NCBI GenBank assembly: GCA_900239685.1
Contig: OENT01000094.1
Span: forward strand, 124,001-188,000
Length of the DNA: 64,000 nucleotides
From: Rotaria macrura
Lineage: Eukaryota > Rotifera > Eurotatoria > Philodinida > Philodinidae
Direction of reading: 5' to 3'
In this document: positions 49,563-61,562 of the stretch, in pieces
Layout: each line of letters opens with the position of its first letter
Position numbering within the stretch: position 1 is the stretch's first letter
Notes under the pieces: model-generated
What the model saw: only the letters and a program-made list of their open reading frames with translations
What the model was told of the DNA's origin: nothing
Database searches by the model: none
Position numbers and translations under genes: made by a program

Positions 49563-51500
49563 ATGGATCATTCTGTAATACCATTGATATTGAACGAACT
49601 TAATTTGAATGAGAATTCTGTGGCGAATATTTATCATCATGGTTCTTATGTTTATGGTACAAATTCACCGACATCCGATTGTGATCTTATCTTTGTCATA
49701 CGTTCATTGTCTCACGAGCCGTTAGAATTTCTTTCGGATTTCGGTTACTTTCATAAACTCGAGTTACATAGATTATGGAATCAACATGATGTTTGTATAT
49801 GTTCAGCTAAAAATTTTCAAAAAATTCTCGAAAAAAACTATTTAGTTGCCGTACAATGTTTATTTTTACCCGATGAATTTAAAATCAAAGAAGATATCGA
49901 TTTTCGTCCGACTTATGTTGACAACTATTAAGATAAATATCGATTGAAACAGGTTGCATTTTACGTAATGGATCAATATTTCGATTTGTGCAAAACTAGT
50001 AATCGTTCGATGCATTCAGTATGTAGCTCCAGACGTTTTCAGACGAAAACTTCCCGAAGTGAATACATATTGAAAAATCTATACCATGGTCTCCAATATT
50101 TGGACTTTGCTGAACAACTGATTCAGACATGTTCAATACACGATTTTAAACGTATGTCACATGTTTTTGAAAAAATGAAAGAAATACGTGGCGATCCAAA
50201 TGCTGACTCCAGTATGCAACTGTAAATATGAATGAAAAAATGATGCCTCTGTCATATGTTGGAAAAACAATGTTTACTATTCTTTCTTTTAGTGTCGATG
50301 AATTTGTTCTAGCAACAAGTGTTGAACTGAAATCCAAATTAGACAAACTTGTGCTAGCTAATGTTAGCAAAGAATCCTCTCCAGAATCAGCTACATGCCA
50401 ATATTCCCATGATACAACTGAAGTGATCGAAAAACATTAAAAAACATTGCAAAATAGTTAATTTAAAATTCAAGAGGGGGTGTAACGGCACTGTGTCGTT
50501 ACTTACGATTGCTTAATCATCATCAAGTAACTTCTCTATCTTGCTCTTCTTCTTAAAATCTATTCTCTACAAAAAAGAAAATAACAACTTTTTCTCTCGC
50601 GCTCTTAATCAGAATAGACAGCAAAGTGTTAGAATTGAGTCGTTCCTTTTTCTTCATGTGCTTACTATTGTTACTTTCAATAAGACAATATCTATATACA
50701 TATAAGAATATACGACTTTTGATTTAATTCGTTAGTTCTAATTCATGTAATTGAAACTAAATTCATTATCTTTCTCAAATAACTGATTAAAAATAAAAAT
50801 GAATTGATCAACCTTATTATTGCTCAACTGACATTAAGATGACCATTAACATCTAAAAATATAACATGTCAGAGGGACTGAACGGGCAGATTGAAGAAAT
50901 TACAGCATGTTCGTTTTTTTTGGGTTAGAATCTTTTAAGCACCTTCTCTCCCGCAGCACCACGTTTGCATAGCTCTGCTGGGTTGTACTTATATCAAACT
51001 AAACGTTCGTCGCTGGTTAATGCATTCTGTTGACATGCAAAATTAGTTTGATTTTGCAAACCATGGCTCATGACCCGTGTTTTATTTGCTTCTCGTTCCA
51101 TTGCCTTATGTTTGTGCTTTGCTTTTCATTCTTCATTAATTACTTGTAATGAACACTATGTCTCTTTAGACTCTATTGTGGGTAGAAAGTAAAGTAAATC
51201 ACAAATAAGCAGTAAACATAAAATTCTACTAGCATACTTTGAAAGAAAGGAAGAATATGATTACTTTCAACTATCATCAGTAACACGCAGTGATGAAAAT
51301 CCGACAGTCGTTAAACAAATTGAAAAACGAAATATTTATATTTCAAGATTTTAACGTCGTAAAGATTAAAATGACATCAATAACATGCAAAGAGGGTGTA
51401 CCATAGACACGAACATTGATAAAAAGCTATTGTGGGATACAAGAACAACTCATTTTGAATTTCTTTATGAAATGTTTAGAGAAACAAGAGGATGAAAAAT
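49563..51500 (+). pseudogene. Broken tandem copy of the nucleotidyltransferase-fold gene
   Basis: This region is homologous along its length to the intact gene at 54712-56161. Exon 1 (49563 to about 50219) keeps the nucleotidyltransferase core (IYHHGSYVYGT, SDCDLIFVIR, CLFLPDEFKIKEDIDFRP, YLDFAEQLIQTCSIHDFKR) but has a TAA at 49929-49931 where the intact copy has Phe. A GTAAAT donor and a TTTTAG acceptor (about 50295) still frame the intron. Exon 2 ends early at 50438-50440. It is then interrupted by a 392-bp insertion (50479-50870) and by about 350 bp of unrelated DNA. Homology resumes near 51293 (DENPTVVKQIE) and 51430 (KKLLWDTRTTHFEFLYE) with further stops. This is clearly non-functional as a full-length protein. 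Confidence 0.85.
50479..50870. mobile_element. Short insertion with AGAGGG target duplication (LTR-like)
   Basis: AGAGGG occurs on both sides (50473-50478 and 50871-50876). Homology to the intact nucleotidyltransferase copy stops at the left repeat and resumes, in a matching frame, at the right one. The inserted 392 bp begins GGTGTAACGGCACTGTGTCG, contains the hairpin GTAACG/CGTTAC at 50482-50502, and is otherwise AT-rich. The TGTAACGG start is reminiscent of an LTR, so a solo LTR is possible; a MITE is the alternative. Confidence 0.5.
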
Positions 51501-52563
51501 CATCAAACTTTTAAAAAATTCTCAGAAGGAATCGATCACATTCGAATAGGTATTTGTATATACTGGATGATACATCTCAAAATCCGAATGAAAAAACGTT
51601 TTCTTATATGATTATAATTTTTGCATTTAATGTTGCCTACGAAGAGACGTGAGAATAGGATGATTAATTGGTAAAATATTTGACAAAAAAAATTTTCAAT
51701 CCGTCAAACTGATTGGTTAGTTTATTGTTCCTGATGCAACTATGTAATTCGATGATATTCTCAAATAGTTAATTAAACTTTCATAGTCTATATTTGTAAA
51801 AACATTTCTTTGCATTAATTTTACTTTTGAATAGAAAATTTTCTGTCATTATCTGTTTTGTGTGTACATAATAAACGAGATTTTTCGATTTAAATAGATC
51901 ACTACTACTCAAATGTCTATAATGATCATTGATTTGTACATTTTAAAAAAGATTAAAATGTTGAAATATTTAGTTTGTACTAGAATGTATTGTTCTACAT
52001 GCGCTTTCTGAATTCGACTGATAAGCTTTGCTCTATCAATAAGTATACAGAATATTCAAAAATTTATATACCATAGCATTAGTCTTACACTTTCATCATA
52101 GAACAGATCGTTAGTTTAAAAAATGCCTTGAAGAAATCATACTTGCATCAAGATTATCAACAGATTTGTTTATCCAAAAAGGATTGTCAAATTTCCAATG
52201 AAATAAAAAGGCTGTGGATAAATTGCAAATGTATCGTACATGAAATAGACGTGTAAAGAAAGAATAGTTTATCACGCAAAGTTTTAGAAACTAATACAAA
52301 ATATGATGTTGTCTTCTTACGTTTAGTTCCTCGATCGTAAAACCATTTGAATGATGCTGAACTCTGACAACTGTGATACGATCTAATTCATTATTTAAAT
52401 GTATTAATCCTCTATGTGTTTTTTGTGCAAATGATCCTATTGACAGTAGTCCAAAATCATAACTCGGAACTACGAATGGCAAATATTAAATTATATAACA
52501 TCTTATCAATAAATTGAATTATCAAGCAAGAGATAATATTTATTTCTCTACAAGACTGTGGTT
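51501..52563. other. Gene-free stretch
   Basis: Apart from possible very eroded 3' sequence of the pseudogene up to about 51640, I see no coding or repeat signal. Confidence 0.4.
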
Positions 52564-52571
52564 ATTGCGAC

Positions 52572-53907
52572 CAGAGCTGCCAACAGGCCAGGCTGATTTT
52601 TTAGATTTAAGCCTGGCCTGCATCAGGCCAGGCCGGTCTGAACTGTTCAGCCTGCTCAAAATTGACTTAGAATGATTTTATCTGCTCAATATCATACTGA
52701 ATGTCGCTATAATCCAACTTACACTATTAAGAAAACAGAAAGCAAACCATGATTGAACTGGATTTACTCCAACGATTATCGCGAAAGATACAATGAAAAA
52801 GGCTAACACAAAAACGAAGACACCGTATTCATTGAATTTTCACCTTTTATTAGCGAAAAGACGATGAATTAAGTAAAAAATTACAGTCAATTCAATTGAT
52901 TTTGTTTAGCTTTGTTTCAAATATGGAAAATGACGTTACCTATTGAAGTTGTCTAATAAAGGTTGTTTCTGTTGTGAAGTGTTTGTGGTGTTAATTCGCA
53001 GAGTTTTTTTTAATCTTCTAATATATAGGACACATTTGAAATTATTGTTTTAAGGGTATGCCTTCCCATTTGCAGCACATTTTAAGAGTGGATCATCGAA
53101 AATGTTTGAAATTTTCCGAGTATATCAATCTGGATCAATAGATTACGCGTTTTCATAAACTCACGCTTCCAAAATGCTTGTTAAAAGAAAATATCGGGTT
53201 CACAAGGACTAAAAATTGCCTCCTGAATCGCCCAGGTTCTCAGTTGCTGTATGTTCGATAGAGCCAAAAATTTTTTACAGACACTAGAAGCACTTTAGGG
53301 TGCGTATTGTTGTGAATTTTTTCTCTCTCATCCCCTTTGAATAAAAAAGTTGTTTGCATAGTACTTCCTTCGTAAGACCTGTCAAAGTTCAGCGAAAGAA
53401 TAGTTTTTTAATAAAAACAAAATTGATACTAGTAACACTATTTGGTACTTGTAGAAAAAATTTCAGCTTGATCGAATATTTCATGCCTGAGAAACGGGGC
53501 AGTTTCGACAATTTTTACGTAAAAACCAGGTTCGAGAAAACCTCGAAAGAAAGAAAAAACGTCCTATACCTGTACGGTAATCGATTTATATCTTCGATTT
53601 TTTTACTTCACGGTAATAATTGAATACTGAAAACATCAACAATAGATAGAGTGCACTTCAAAGCACATATACAACAGTAAAGAACAAGAAACGGAAAATT
53701 TGAAAATTTCGGCTCAGAAAAGGGAATTTCCTTCAAAACAGAAATAAACAGCCACATTAATCTTCAACATGATGACTAAATACTGAGCGGAATGGATTTG
53801 TGTTACAAAAAGAAGCATTGATTTTCTTTTGGTTTCATGTATCCCCGGTCTGCAGGCGAGGCACCCGGCCAGGCTGGACCGAAAAAACTGGTCTGTTGGC
53901 AGTTCTG
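52572..53907. mobile_element. Non-autonomous hAT-like transposon with perfect 8-bp target duplication
   Basis: ATTGCGAC flanks the element exactly on both sides (52564-52571 and 53908-53915). The ends CAGAGCTGCCAACAGGCCAG and, reverse-complemented, CAGAACTGCCAACAGACCAG form a terminal inverted repeat of hAT type. Subterminal GGCCAGGC/GCCTGGCC motifs repeat in both orientations (52590-52640 and 53855-53880), as is usual for hAT transposase binding regions. The element is 1336 bp. No transposase frame of meaningful length is seen. Confidence 0.85.
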
Positions 53908-54297
53908 ATTGCGACGTCCATCAATAATAACTCTGTTTTTATATTATTCACAGCAACCGGGCCGTTCTAAAATCGCTTGCCTCCTTCTGCTTACTAATCG
54001 CAGTGGGAGAAGTGTTTTTAACAGCAATTTTAAGCAAAGTAGCAACTCACAGTTTTCCAACACTTTCCCCACGCTTTCCAGCAAAAAACACAGTACTTTA
54101 TCAAACTCATGGGTAACCTGGATATTTTCCTTTTGCTTGGGTTACTTAACGCTAGAAACAGTGAATGGGAGCATTTCAAAAAAAAGGAAGTATAATACGA
54201 CCTTAATAGATGTCACTGGTGTCTGTTTAAAGTCTTCTTGTAAAACTATATATATATATATACATTTCATGGTTTGGTACGGTCCCAGGTCGAACGA

Positions 54298-54415
54298 TAC
54301 GTACCGTTGAATGGACGCAGTTATACAGACCGTAAAATCATTAAAATAGGGTCGTATACGGCCGTATTTTGATGATGTTACGGTCCGTATAACTGCATCA
54401 ACTCAACGTTCCGTA
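54298..54415. repeat. 118-bp imperfect palindrome
   Basis: The left arm GACGCAGTTATACAGACCGT and the right arm (reverse complement) GATGCAGTTATACGGACCGT continue to a centre near 54355 (GTCGTATACGGCCGTATT). It may be a very small MITE or a hairpin. It lies about 300 bp upstream of the intact nucleotidyltransferase gene, next to a TA run (54248-54261). Confidence 0.7.
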
Positions 54416-54711
54416 ACGGATATCCGTTTTGATTGACCTGGGGTATCTTGATTTTGACATATTGCTAGTTATTCTATCGAAACTATAGAGCGAAAAGTCT
54501 ACTGAGACGAAAACTACTTTTTCAATATGTTCTTCTTTCTCTATAATCTTTCTATTCATTGCCTCATCTTCAATCATCATACTGATTCAATGGCACGTAG
54601 GTGCTTCTGAATTGCACAACACCGATGAAATATTTTTTTAGAAGCATGTATAAAACAATTGATCGATCTGCACAAATTTTTATTTTTTCGCAAAGACATT
54701 TACGACACTTA

Positions 54712-56161
54712 ATGGATCGTTCTGCAATACCATTAATATTACGCGAGCTTAACTTGGACGAGAATTCCGTGGCGAATATTTATAATTATGGTTCATGGGT
54801 TTATGGTACGAATTCATCGACATCTGATCGAGATCTCATGATTGTAACTCGGTCAACTGATCAAAATCCAATCAAATTCCATGATGAATTTGATTATTTT
54901 CATGAATTTGAATTACATAAATTATGGAATCAATATGATGTTTGTGTTCATAGCGTTGAAAATTTTGAGAAACTCTTAGAAAAGAATTATCTACTGGCGA
55001 TAGAATGTATATTTTTACCTGATGAATTTAAAATCAAAGAAGAAATCGATTTTCGACCGATCTATCATGAAAAATACTTCAATAAGAATCGATTGATACT
55101 AGTTGCATTTTATGAAAATTTGACGTCTATGAATATGTACAATTTAGATGATAGTTCAATTTATCAAAATCGTAGTTCACGATCAAGTCGAACAAGTCAA
55201 TCAAACAATGATTACTTGTTTAAAAATTTATTTCATGGTTTTCGATACTTAGATTTTGCTGAGCAATTGATTCAAACAGGTTCTGTTCATGACTTCAAAC
55301 GTGTAACGCATATATTTAATGAGATGAAAGATATACGTGGTAATCCAACACTTGATTCAAATATGGAAAAGTAAGTTTAAAGAAAAAATAACAATACGAA
55401 TAATATTCTCTTCGAACGATTCTGTTGTCCGTTTCAGTGTACTCACTTATGTGAAAGCTTTAAGCACTGAACACAAAACCAAGTTACACGCACTTGTACC
55501 AACGAATGTTGTCAAAGGTACGTTTGAAGCCCACGTTACATTCGAATGTTCTTTTGATACGGAAAAAATCATTGAAAAACTTACAAAAGCCTGTGAAAAA
55601 ACAAAGTATAAAGTTATATTCATTGACTTGGATACTGATAAATCCAAGGATAAAGTTCAACAACTGATGACATCATCATATCATTGTGGTGAATATCCAG
55701 CTATCGTCGAACATATTGAAACAGAAGTATATAAACAATTTAATGATTTCAACATCGTACGCCTTAAAATTGAATCATTAGCATCGAATGAGGGTGTTCC
55801 ACAAACGGATATGGAAAAGAAATTGTTTTGGGATGAATCAACAAACTATTTCGAATTTCATTATAAAGTCTTGGTAAAAAAAGACCCAAGAGGGTATCAG
55901 TTAGAAAAACTTCGGAAACTATGCCAACTCAATCGTATGTTAAATTTACACTTATCGAAAAATGCATTTAAACAGCTGGATGAAAAGAATTCTATATATA
56001 TGATTACACTGCGTTTGTTTGATGTTGGTCGAGAAAACGCATTTGAGAAAAACGATGAAGTGGTGGAATTTTTAGCAAAAAACGATTTTCCACCGATGAA
56101 AGTTGTTCGTGAATTTGTAGTTTATGATAATCATATTGAACTAGATAGTGCATGGAAATAG
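54712..56161 (+). CDS. Minimal nucleotidyltransferase fused to an uncharacterised C-terminal domain
   Basis: Two exons, 54712-55370 and 55438-56161, give 460 aa. Residues 20-80 show a Pol-beta-type nucleotidyltransferase site: GSWVYGT (Gly27-Ser28), then SDRDL with Asp39 and Asp41, and a likely third Asp (Asp76 in NQYDVCVHS). A helical stretch and a Ser-rich linker follow. The C-terminal half (about 245-460) has two H-x-T/S motifs, AHVTFEC (His252, Thr254) and LHLSKNA (His391, Ser393), plus YFEFHYKVLV and an end REFVVYDNHIELDSAWK. From memory similar C-terminal domains occur in bacterial and fungal hypothetical proteins. Function is unknown; RNA or nucleotide modification is possible. The start is the third ATG of the frame, chosen because the tandem pseudogene starts at the same residue. 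AATAAA lies at 56228-56233, 67 bp past the stop. Confidence 0.82.
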
Positions 56162-59100
56162 TCAACTTAGTTTTGTCTTTCATATTTATATTTTTTGAAA
56201 TCTTATCACATGTTTTGTGTACATGAAAATAAATAATTTGTTTTAATGTTTTCCATTAATTTCATCAATCGTAGAGTATATAATATTGCTTGATTCGTGC
56301 ATAGCATACGCCAGTTTATGTGAACAGGCCGAAAAGCAACGCTTTGCAATATGTTCATCTAGTATGATTTGCATAGGGAAGGGAGGTTTACAACATATGG
56401 AATGTTGATGACAGCTTCAGTTATAATGACACTCACATTCATCACCAATGACTCCATTCTGATTTTAAGTAGTTCATATATTTTGAGCAAAGTTTCAGAG
56501 AGATTATAATAGATGCTCTAGTCTAAACACGTTACCTGCATATGCAGGTCCCGTAGCGCTCCTTCTTGCTAAGCAGTATCCTTTATCATCCTTCTTTTTA
56601 ACAAAATTACTTCTTTTTTTTTCTTTTTCATGCACAAGAAGACCGTGTACATTCTACGCAACAGACATAAGACACCTCGTAAAAATTTTATCCGTATGTA
56701 AGAAAGCATACATACTGAAACAACCTCTGTAGTAGAACATAGATTTATTATTCATTCTTTACTTGAAAATCTATAAATTTACAATACTTGTGAAATTACA
56801 AGCTTACGAATTTCATCATCTTTTTGTACCATTCATTCACTAATTTTTTTCTAAGTTGATTCATTTGATCGATTTTATGATTGACTTGTGTTTTCAGAAT
56901 GTCTCTGAGACGTTGCAGATGTTTTTTGAAGGATTTTTCACATTAGCCCAACCTCCATTAACACAGCTGAATTTGATATTGTATACAGAGTACATACGTA
57001 TATGAACGTACTCTTTTCTTTACCTTGACGTAGCCAAACGGAGCATGGTTTACCTATCGAATCAGCCTTTTATTGTCACTTTGATGAGAAAGAAGTGACT
57101 TCCGGCATGTAACATAGTTTTTATGTTTTATGAATTGAGTTGAACATTTTCTGCTGCTTTTATGAAACATGCACTTTTATCTATATTTTATGAAGAGCGT
57201 AATTGAATCAGATATGTATGTAATGATAAATACGTCCGTTCATTTATTGGCAGATAAAGTCACCTTGTGATAAAAGTATATCGGTCTGATCGGTTTTAGA
57301 AAAACTTTTACACGGAAATTATGGTCCTATTTCTGTTTGATTATTCGTTATATCTTTTATCGTTACTCTCGTTAATATCCGTTCTCTCTTATTCCATGAT
57401 CAATGTTATCTGTTTCATGTCTTATTTTTTTTCTCTCCAATATAAGTATGTGTTCTACTATGGTGAGAGAGTGAACTTGCTGTTCACAGAAGTAAAATCA
57501 AAAAACAGTATTCTGAAATCGACACTGCTTCTATCGAACTTGCTGGAGAGCGATTTTGTCTCATTCAGAACGACAATAGTAACAATGTACGCTACTGATA
57601 TTGCGGTGAAGCCAAAAATAGTCTCTCAGAAGTACTAGAGACCAAGCCATTGTATACTTGAATAGTTTGAGGCTTTTTTGGCTATTATTATTGGATTCAT
57701 AGGCTGCTTTCACTAAGAGCGAAGTAACAATCTAAAACTCAATTATGTACGTGCAACTTCGGCTCGATCTTCAATTGATTTGTCTTTATTTTTATTGTTG
57801 GACAGTACATTTCGAAATAATCCTTCTTTTCCTTCTTTTTCGTAACTCTCCACTGCGGAGCCTGCATATGAAATAAGATGTCTAGCCAAAAATCTTGACT
57901 ATGTGGTCGCACACGTATTCAACTTGCTTACTTTGCTTGTGTTGTTGCCCTATAGTGCAATACATATTATGCACTGTGCCGAGCTAGAAAACAAAGAATC
58001 CCGGTGGAAATCGTTTGAACTTTTCTCAGAGTGAGATTAAGATTTTAAGATAATATAAAGGTTGTTGAATAATCAAAATGAGTTTTTATTCAATCTAAAT
58101 AAATTTTGTATAACATGAATGATGATATTTCAGTATTTATTTTTAACCAGAGATAGAATTTTATTATGGAAAAGCCAAATAGAATCGTCACTTCAAAATT
58201 TTCGTTTGTATAAAGTAAATCAAGAACTACCGAACTTTACGAAAGACCTTCATCATATACAGGTACATTGAATCTTGTAAATTATTTTTGCAAGAAAATA
58301 GCGTCTATTTCAAGTGTTCAAATGATTAAAGTAAAAAAGCTACGCGTTTCAAGTTTTGGTCTTAAATGAAAAATTCAACATCGAATATTAGTGTTAAACA
58401 GTGCATCGTATAATAAATAGTCCAAATGATTAATATATTCTATCATTTTACCATGTCTGATATATTCATCCGTTTCGCTTTGATTCTATCAGAGCGAACA
58501 ACTATGTTATTTCGATGTGTCATTTTTTTTTAATCAACGATAAATATGCGGAGAAAAAGTAATTTGAAAATGCATGTAAAAAGTCATACCAAAGAGTAAA
58601 GCTTCAAAATATCTAGTTATCTGATTTTGCTAGAGACATCGTCATACGTTTAAGGACTGAATAAATGGACCTTTCAGTTATTGATCGATTTTTCTTCGAT
58701 GATTCTCCTGCCGATATGCAGTTTGCTGTAAAAAGAAGCAACTCGTGATTGTTTTCAATATTCCTCTTGTTTAGAAGATGATATGGATGAAGTTTCTTAT
58801 TGGGAGTCGAAGAGACTGAATAATATACCGTGATAAATTTTCATTAGAATCACTGTTGAAATTACACTAGTGTGAAAGTATAATGGTAGAAATGTGCCAA
58901 AATCAATTTTATAACGGAACGTTGGTCAACATAGACGATTATTAAGTAATAAGACAGCATATTTTTAATTGGTAACAATAGAATCGGCATGCCTTGAATG
59001 TGACTTTTACCTATACGCTACCTTCATCCACAGTTATCATGCTTAAAGTCTGCTTGTTTGACATTGTAGATGTAGACCATTCAAAACTTAGAAAACAGAC

Positions 59101-59931
59101 AGTTTCCTGGAGCGTGAATGCACTAATTTCAAGTTAAACCAAAAGTTTGCATTATATTATAATACTTGAATCCCATCATTTTTCTTGTTGTGTAGATTTA
59201 TTTTCAAATGAAAAAAGCAAATCTATAATTCCAAAAAAAGGTAGAAATATTGTTTGACATAAAATTCAAGTAATTTTTAATTTTGTGAAATCTTAAAAAA
59301 ATTGAGCCTTAAGGTTTTCGTTATAAATGAAATACTCTATTATTGCTAGAGCTGTGTGATGAAGGCCATGAATATTCTTGTATATGGCTAGAAATCGCAC
59401 GTGCTCGAGCCATGTGATCTTTATTAGTTCGTTTTGGATGGATGCACTATCGCAATTCAAACGGACGACATGTGATAATTAATAACGTATAACAACGTCA
59501 GATAATACAGATGTGTATACTCTATATTTACTTTTTATTAATTTCGTACGTGAAGTATGAAGTCAGCCAAAAGAAACCTAATTGTATTTTTGCTATAGAT
59601 TTAATTTCATTATTGATGGATTTATTTTTATCTTTGTTCGACAGCCCCTTTGATAAATGCTCCCTTTGTCAATCCTAAATAGTAATGAAAACGGATTGGA
59701 TTGGAAAAAAAACAAACGAGGTTTTTCCTTTCTCAATGTAATTATCTATAAAATGTGTACAAAAGATCGAGAGATGACGAAGATAGATTTAGTTTATTCG
59801 CTTGATTGATTCTATCCTAACGAATGTATATATATATATGTATAAATCAGTACGGATTAATGGTATTCATCGTACAAACTACTGCGATATCTATACTTAA
59901 AGGTTGACATTAAACGAAAGTGTACAGAAAT
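56162..59931. other. Gene-free stretch of 3.8 kb
   Basis: No coding region is supported on either strand. A small perfect palindrome CCTGCATATGCAGG lies near 56537. A TATATATATA run at 59829-59838, about 100 bp ahead of the EF-hand gene, could serve as its TATA region. Confidence 0.45.
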
Positions 59932-61562
59932 ATGGTACGTGTTGATTCTTTATTCGAACAAGCTGATTTAAATCATGATCAACATCTTGATTTAAATGAA
60001 TTTCGAAATTTTCTTGCTACCAGTGGTATTGGACAAGATGCATCAAGCTACAGTGCTCCTATTGATGTAAGCGAAATCGGCGTTAGTAGTGGATATGGTT
60101 CATTATCACCTTCGAGTGGTGCTTTCGGGGGCAATTTTGATTATAATGGAGCTGCAGTAGGTGGAACTGGCTACAATTCTTCATCGTACGAATCATCATT
60201 ATTCAGTTCCTCGGTCGGCAATGCTGGTGGTGACATAGGAACTTCCAGGCGTACCTATGGATATGGTGGTACTGATTTAGGTTCAGACAACTATTCATCA
60301 GCTTTACAAGCGGCCAATTTTCAACAGTATCAAACTGATGGACAAGGTTTCTATAAAGATCCTATTCCACAAATCATACGTCGTCCAGCACCAGGCAGTG
60401 GTGTTACTTACACACAGAACGTTCGAGTTCGATTTCTTCAACCACCACCAGCTCCAGAACCGGGAGTAAGTACTTGCATGTATCCATGATCTCAATGCAT
60501 CATTTATTATTTTAGCCTCTGATTATCAAAGAAATGCTACCATTTCAACCACCACCACTGCCGCCACTTCGTATTCGACAACAAGCTCCACCTCTTCCTC
60601 AACCTCCTCCACTAATCTTACGTGAACGTCCATCTGTTCCTCCCGCTTCGGTTCCTGCTCAAACAGGTACATAATAATAAAACAAAAACGAAAGTTTCCT
60701 TTCAAGAACTAACTTGCATTACTGTTGATTTTTTCCTAGTTATTCGGCGATTGGCTGCTGTTCCTGTTCCTCCTCGATCAGTCATCATCGAACGTTTGCC
60801 ACCACTTCCACCTCGACCGCGTATGTGTTAATGTTGTATTCCTTGTTGTAATATCTTTACTAACTAGTTAATTACGAGTAGGTGATATTATCATCGAACG
60901 ATGGGTTCCATACAAGATGCAAGCCAAACGTAGAGTAGTTGTTCAACGAGCGGAAGCTGCTCGAAACTATCCGGCACCACGTAATGTTATCATTCAATAT
61001 CATTCAACTCCAGTACGTGTTATCCGACAATTTCAACGTTTTAAGATTACTCAAGAAAATCCACTTGAATATGTGCAACGTCACGGAGAATCGCTCTTGG
61101 ATGCTCAATCATTAGTACAACAAGCACGTACTGCTGGTGTTGTGGAAGATATCGTAAGCTATTAAGTCCTTCAATGTGTAGGCAACGAAATAAATTTTCC
61201 TATATGTATAGTCTCTACCTGCAATTCCTAGTGTATTTGCAACAGGCTCATCTCAATTTACTGCTTCCAATGGTAGTCTTGGCTATGATGCGACCAGTCT
61301 AATTGGAGGTTTTGGTGCTGCACCCTATCAATCATCATCTTATTCAACTAGTACTGATTATTCAACATTCGGATCTAGCCAGGGGACTACTGATTTTGGT
61401 AAAAGTATTCTTAGTGGTACCACGCATGGTAGTGGATGGCGAGGTGAAATGGCCGAAAGTGCTTCAGTCCTAGGTAGCGCAAAAAATGCTACTTTTGCTG
61501 CAGCTGATAATAGCCGTGACAGAGTTCTTTCGAGAGGTGAATTCCAGGGTGTGGGATACTAA
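59932..61562 (+). CDS. Proline-rich protein with EF-hand at each end
   Basis: Five exons, 59932-60465, 60516-60666, 60740-60820, 60882-61153, 61212-61562, give 462 aa. Near the N-terminus is a canonical EF-hand (LFEQADLNHDQHLDLNEFRN: D-x-N-x-D at loop positions 1, 3 and 5, E at 12). A Gly/Ser/Tyr-rich region follows, then a Pro-rich segment (PPPLPPLRIRQQAPPLPQPP), then a basic, Val-rich block (IIIERWVPYKMQAKRRVVVQ; PAPRNVIIQYHSTPVRVIRQ; TQENPLEYVQRHGESLLDAQ). After more Ser/Gly-rich sequence the protein ends in a second EF-hand-like loop (FAAADNSRDRVLSRGEF). The VIIQY/VVVQR block recalls cytoskeletal cortex proteins of protists, but I cannot name the family. ATG 59932 follows a GTGTACAG acceptor-like site by four bases; an extra upstream exon cannot be excluded. 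Confidence 0.75.
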
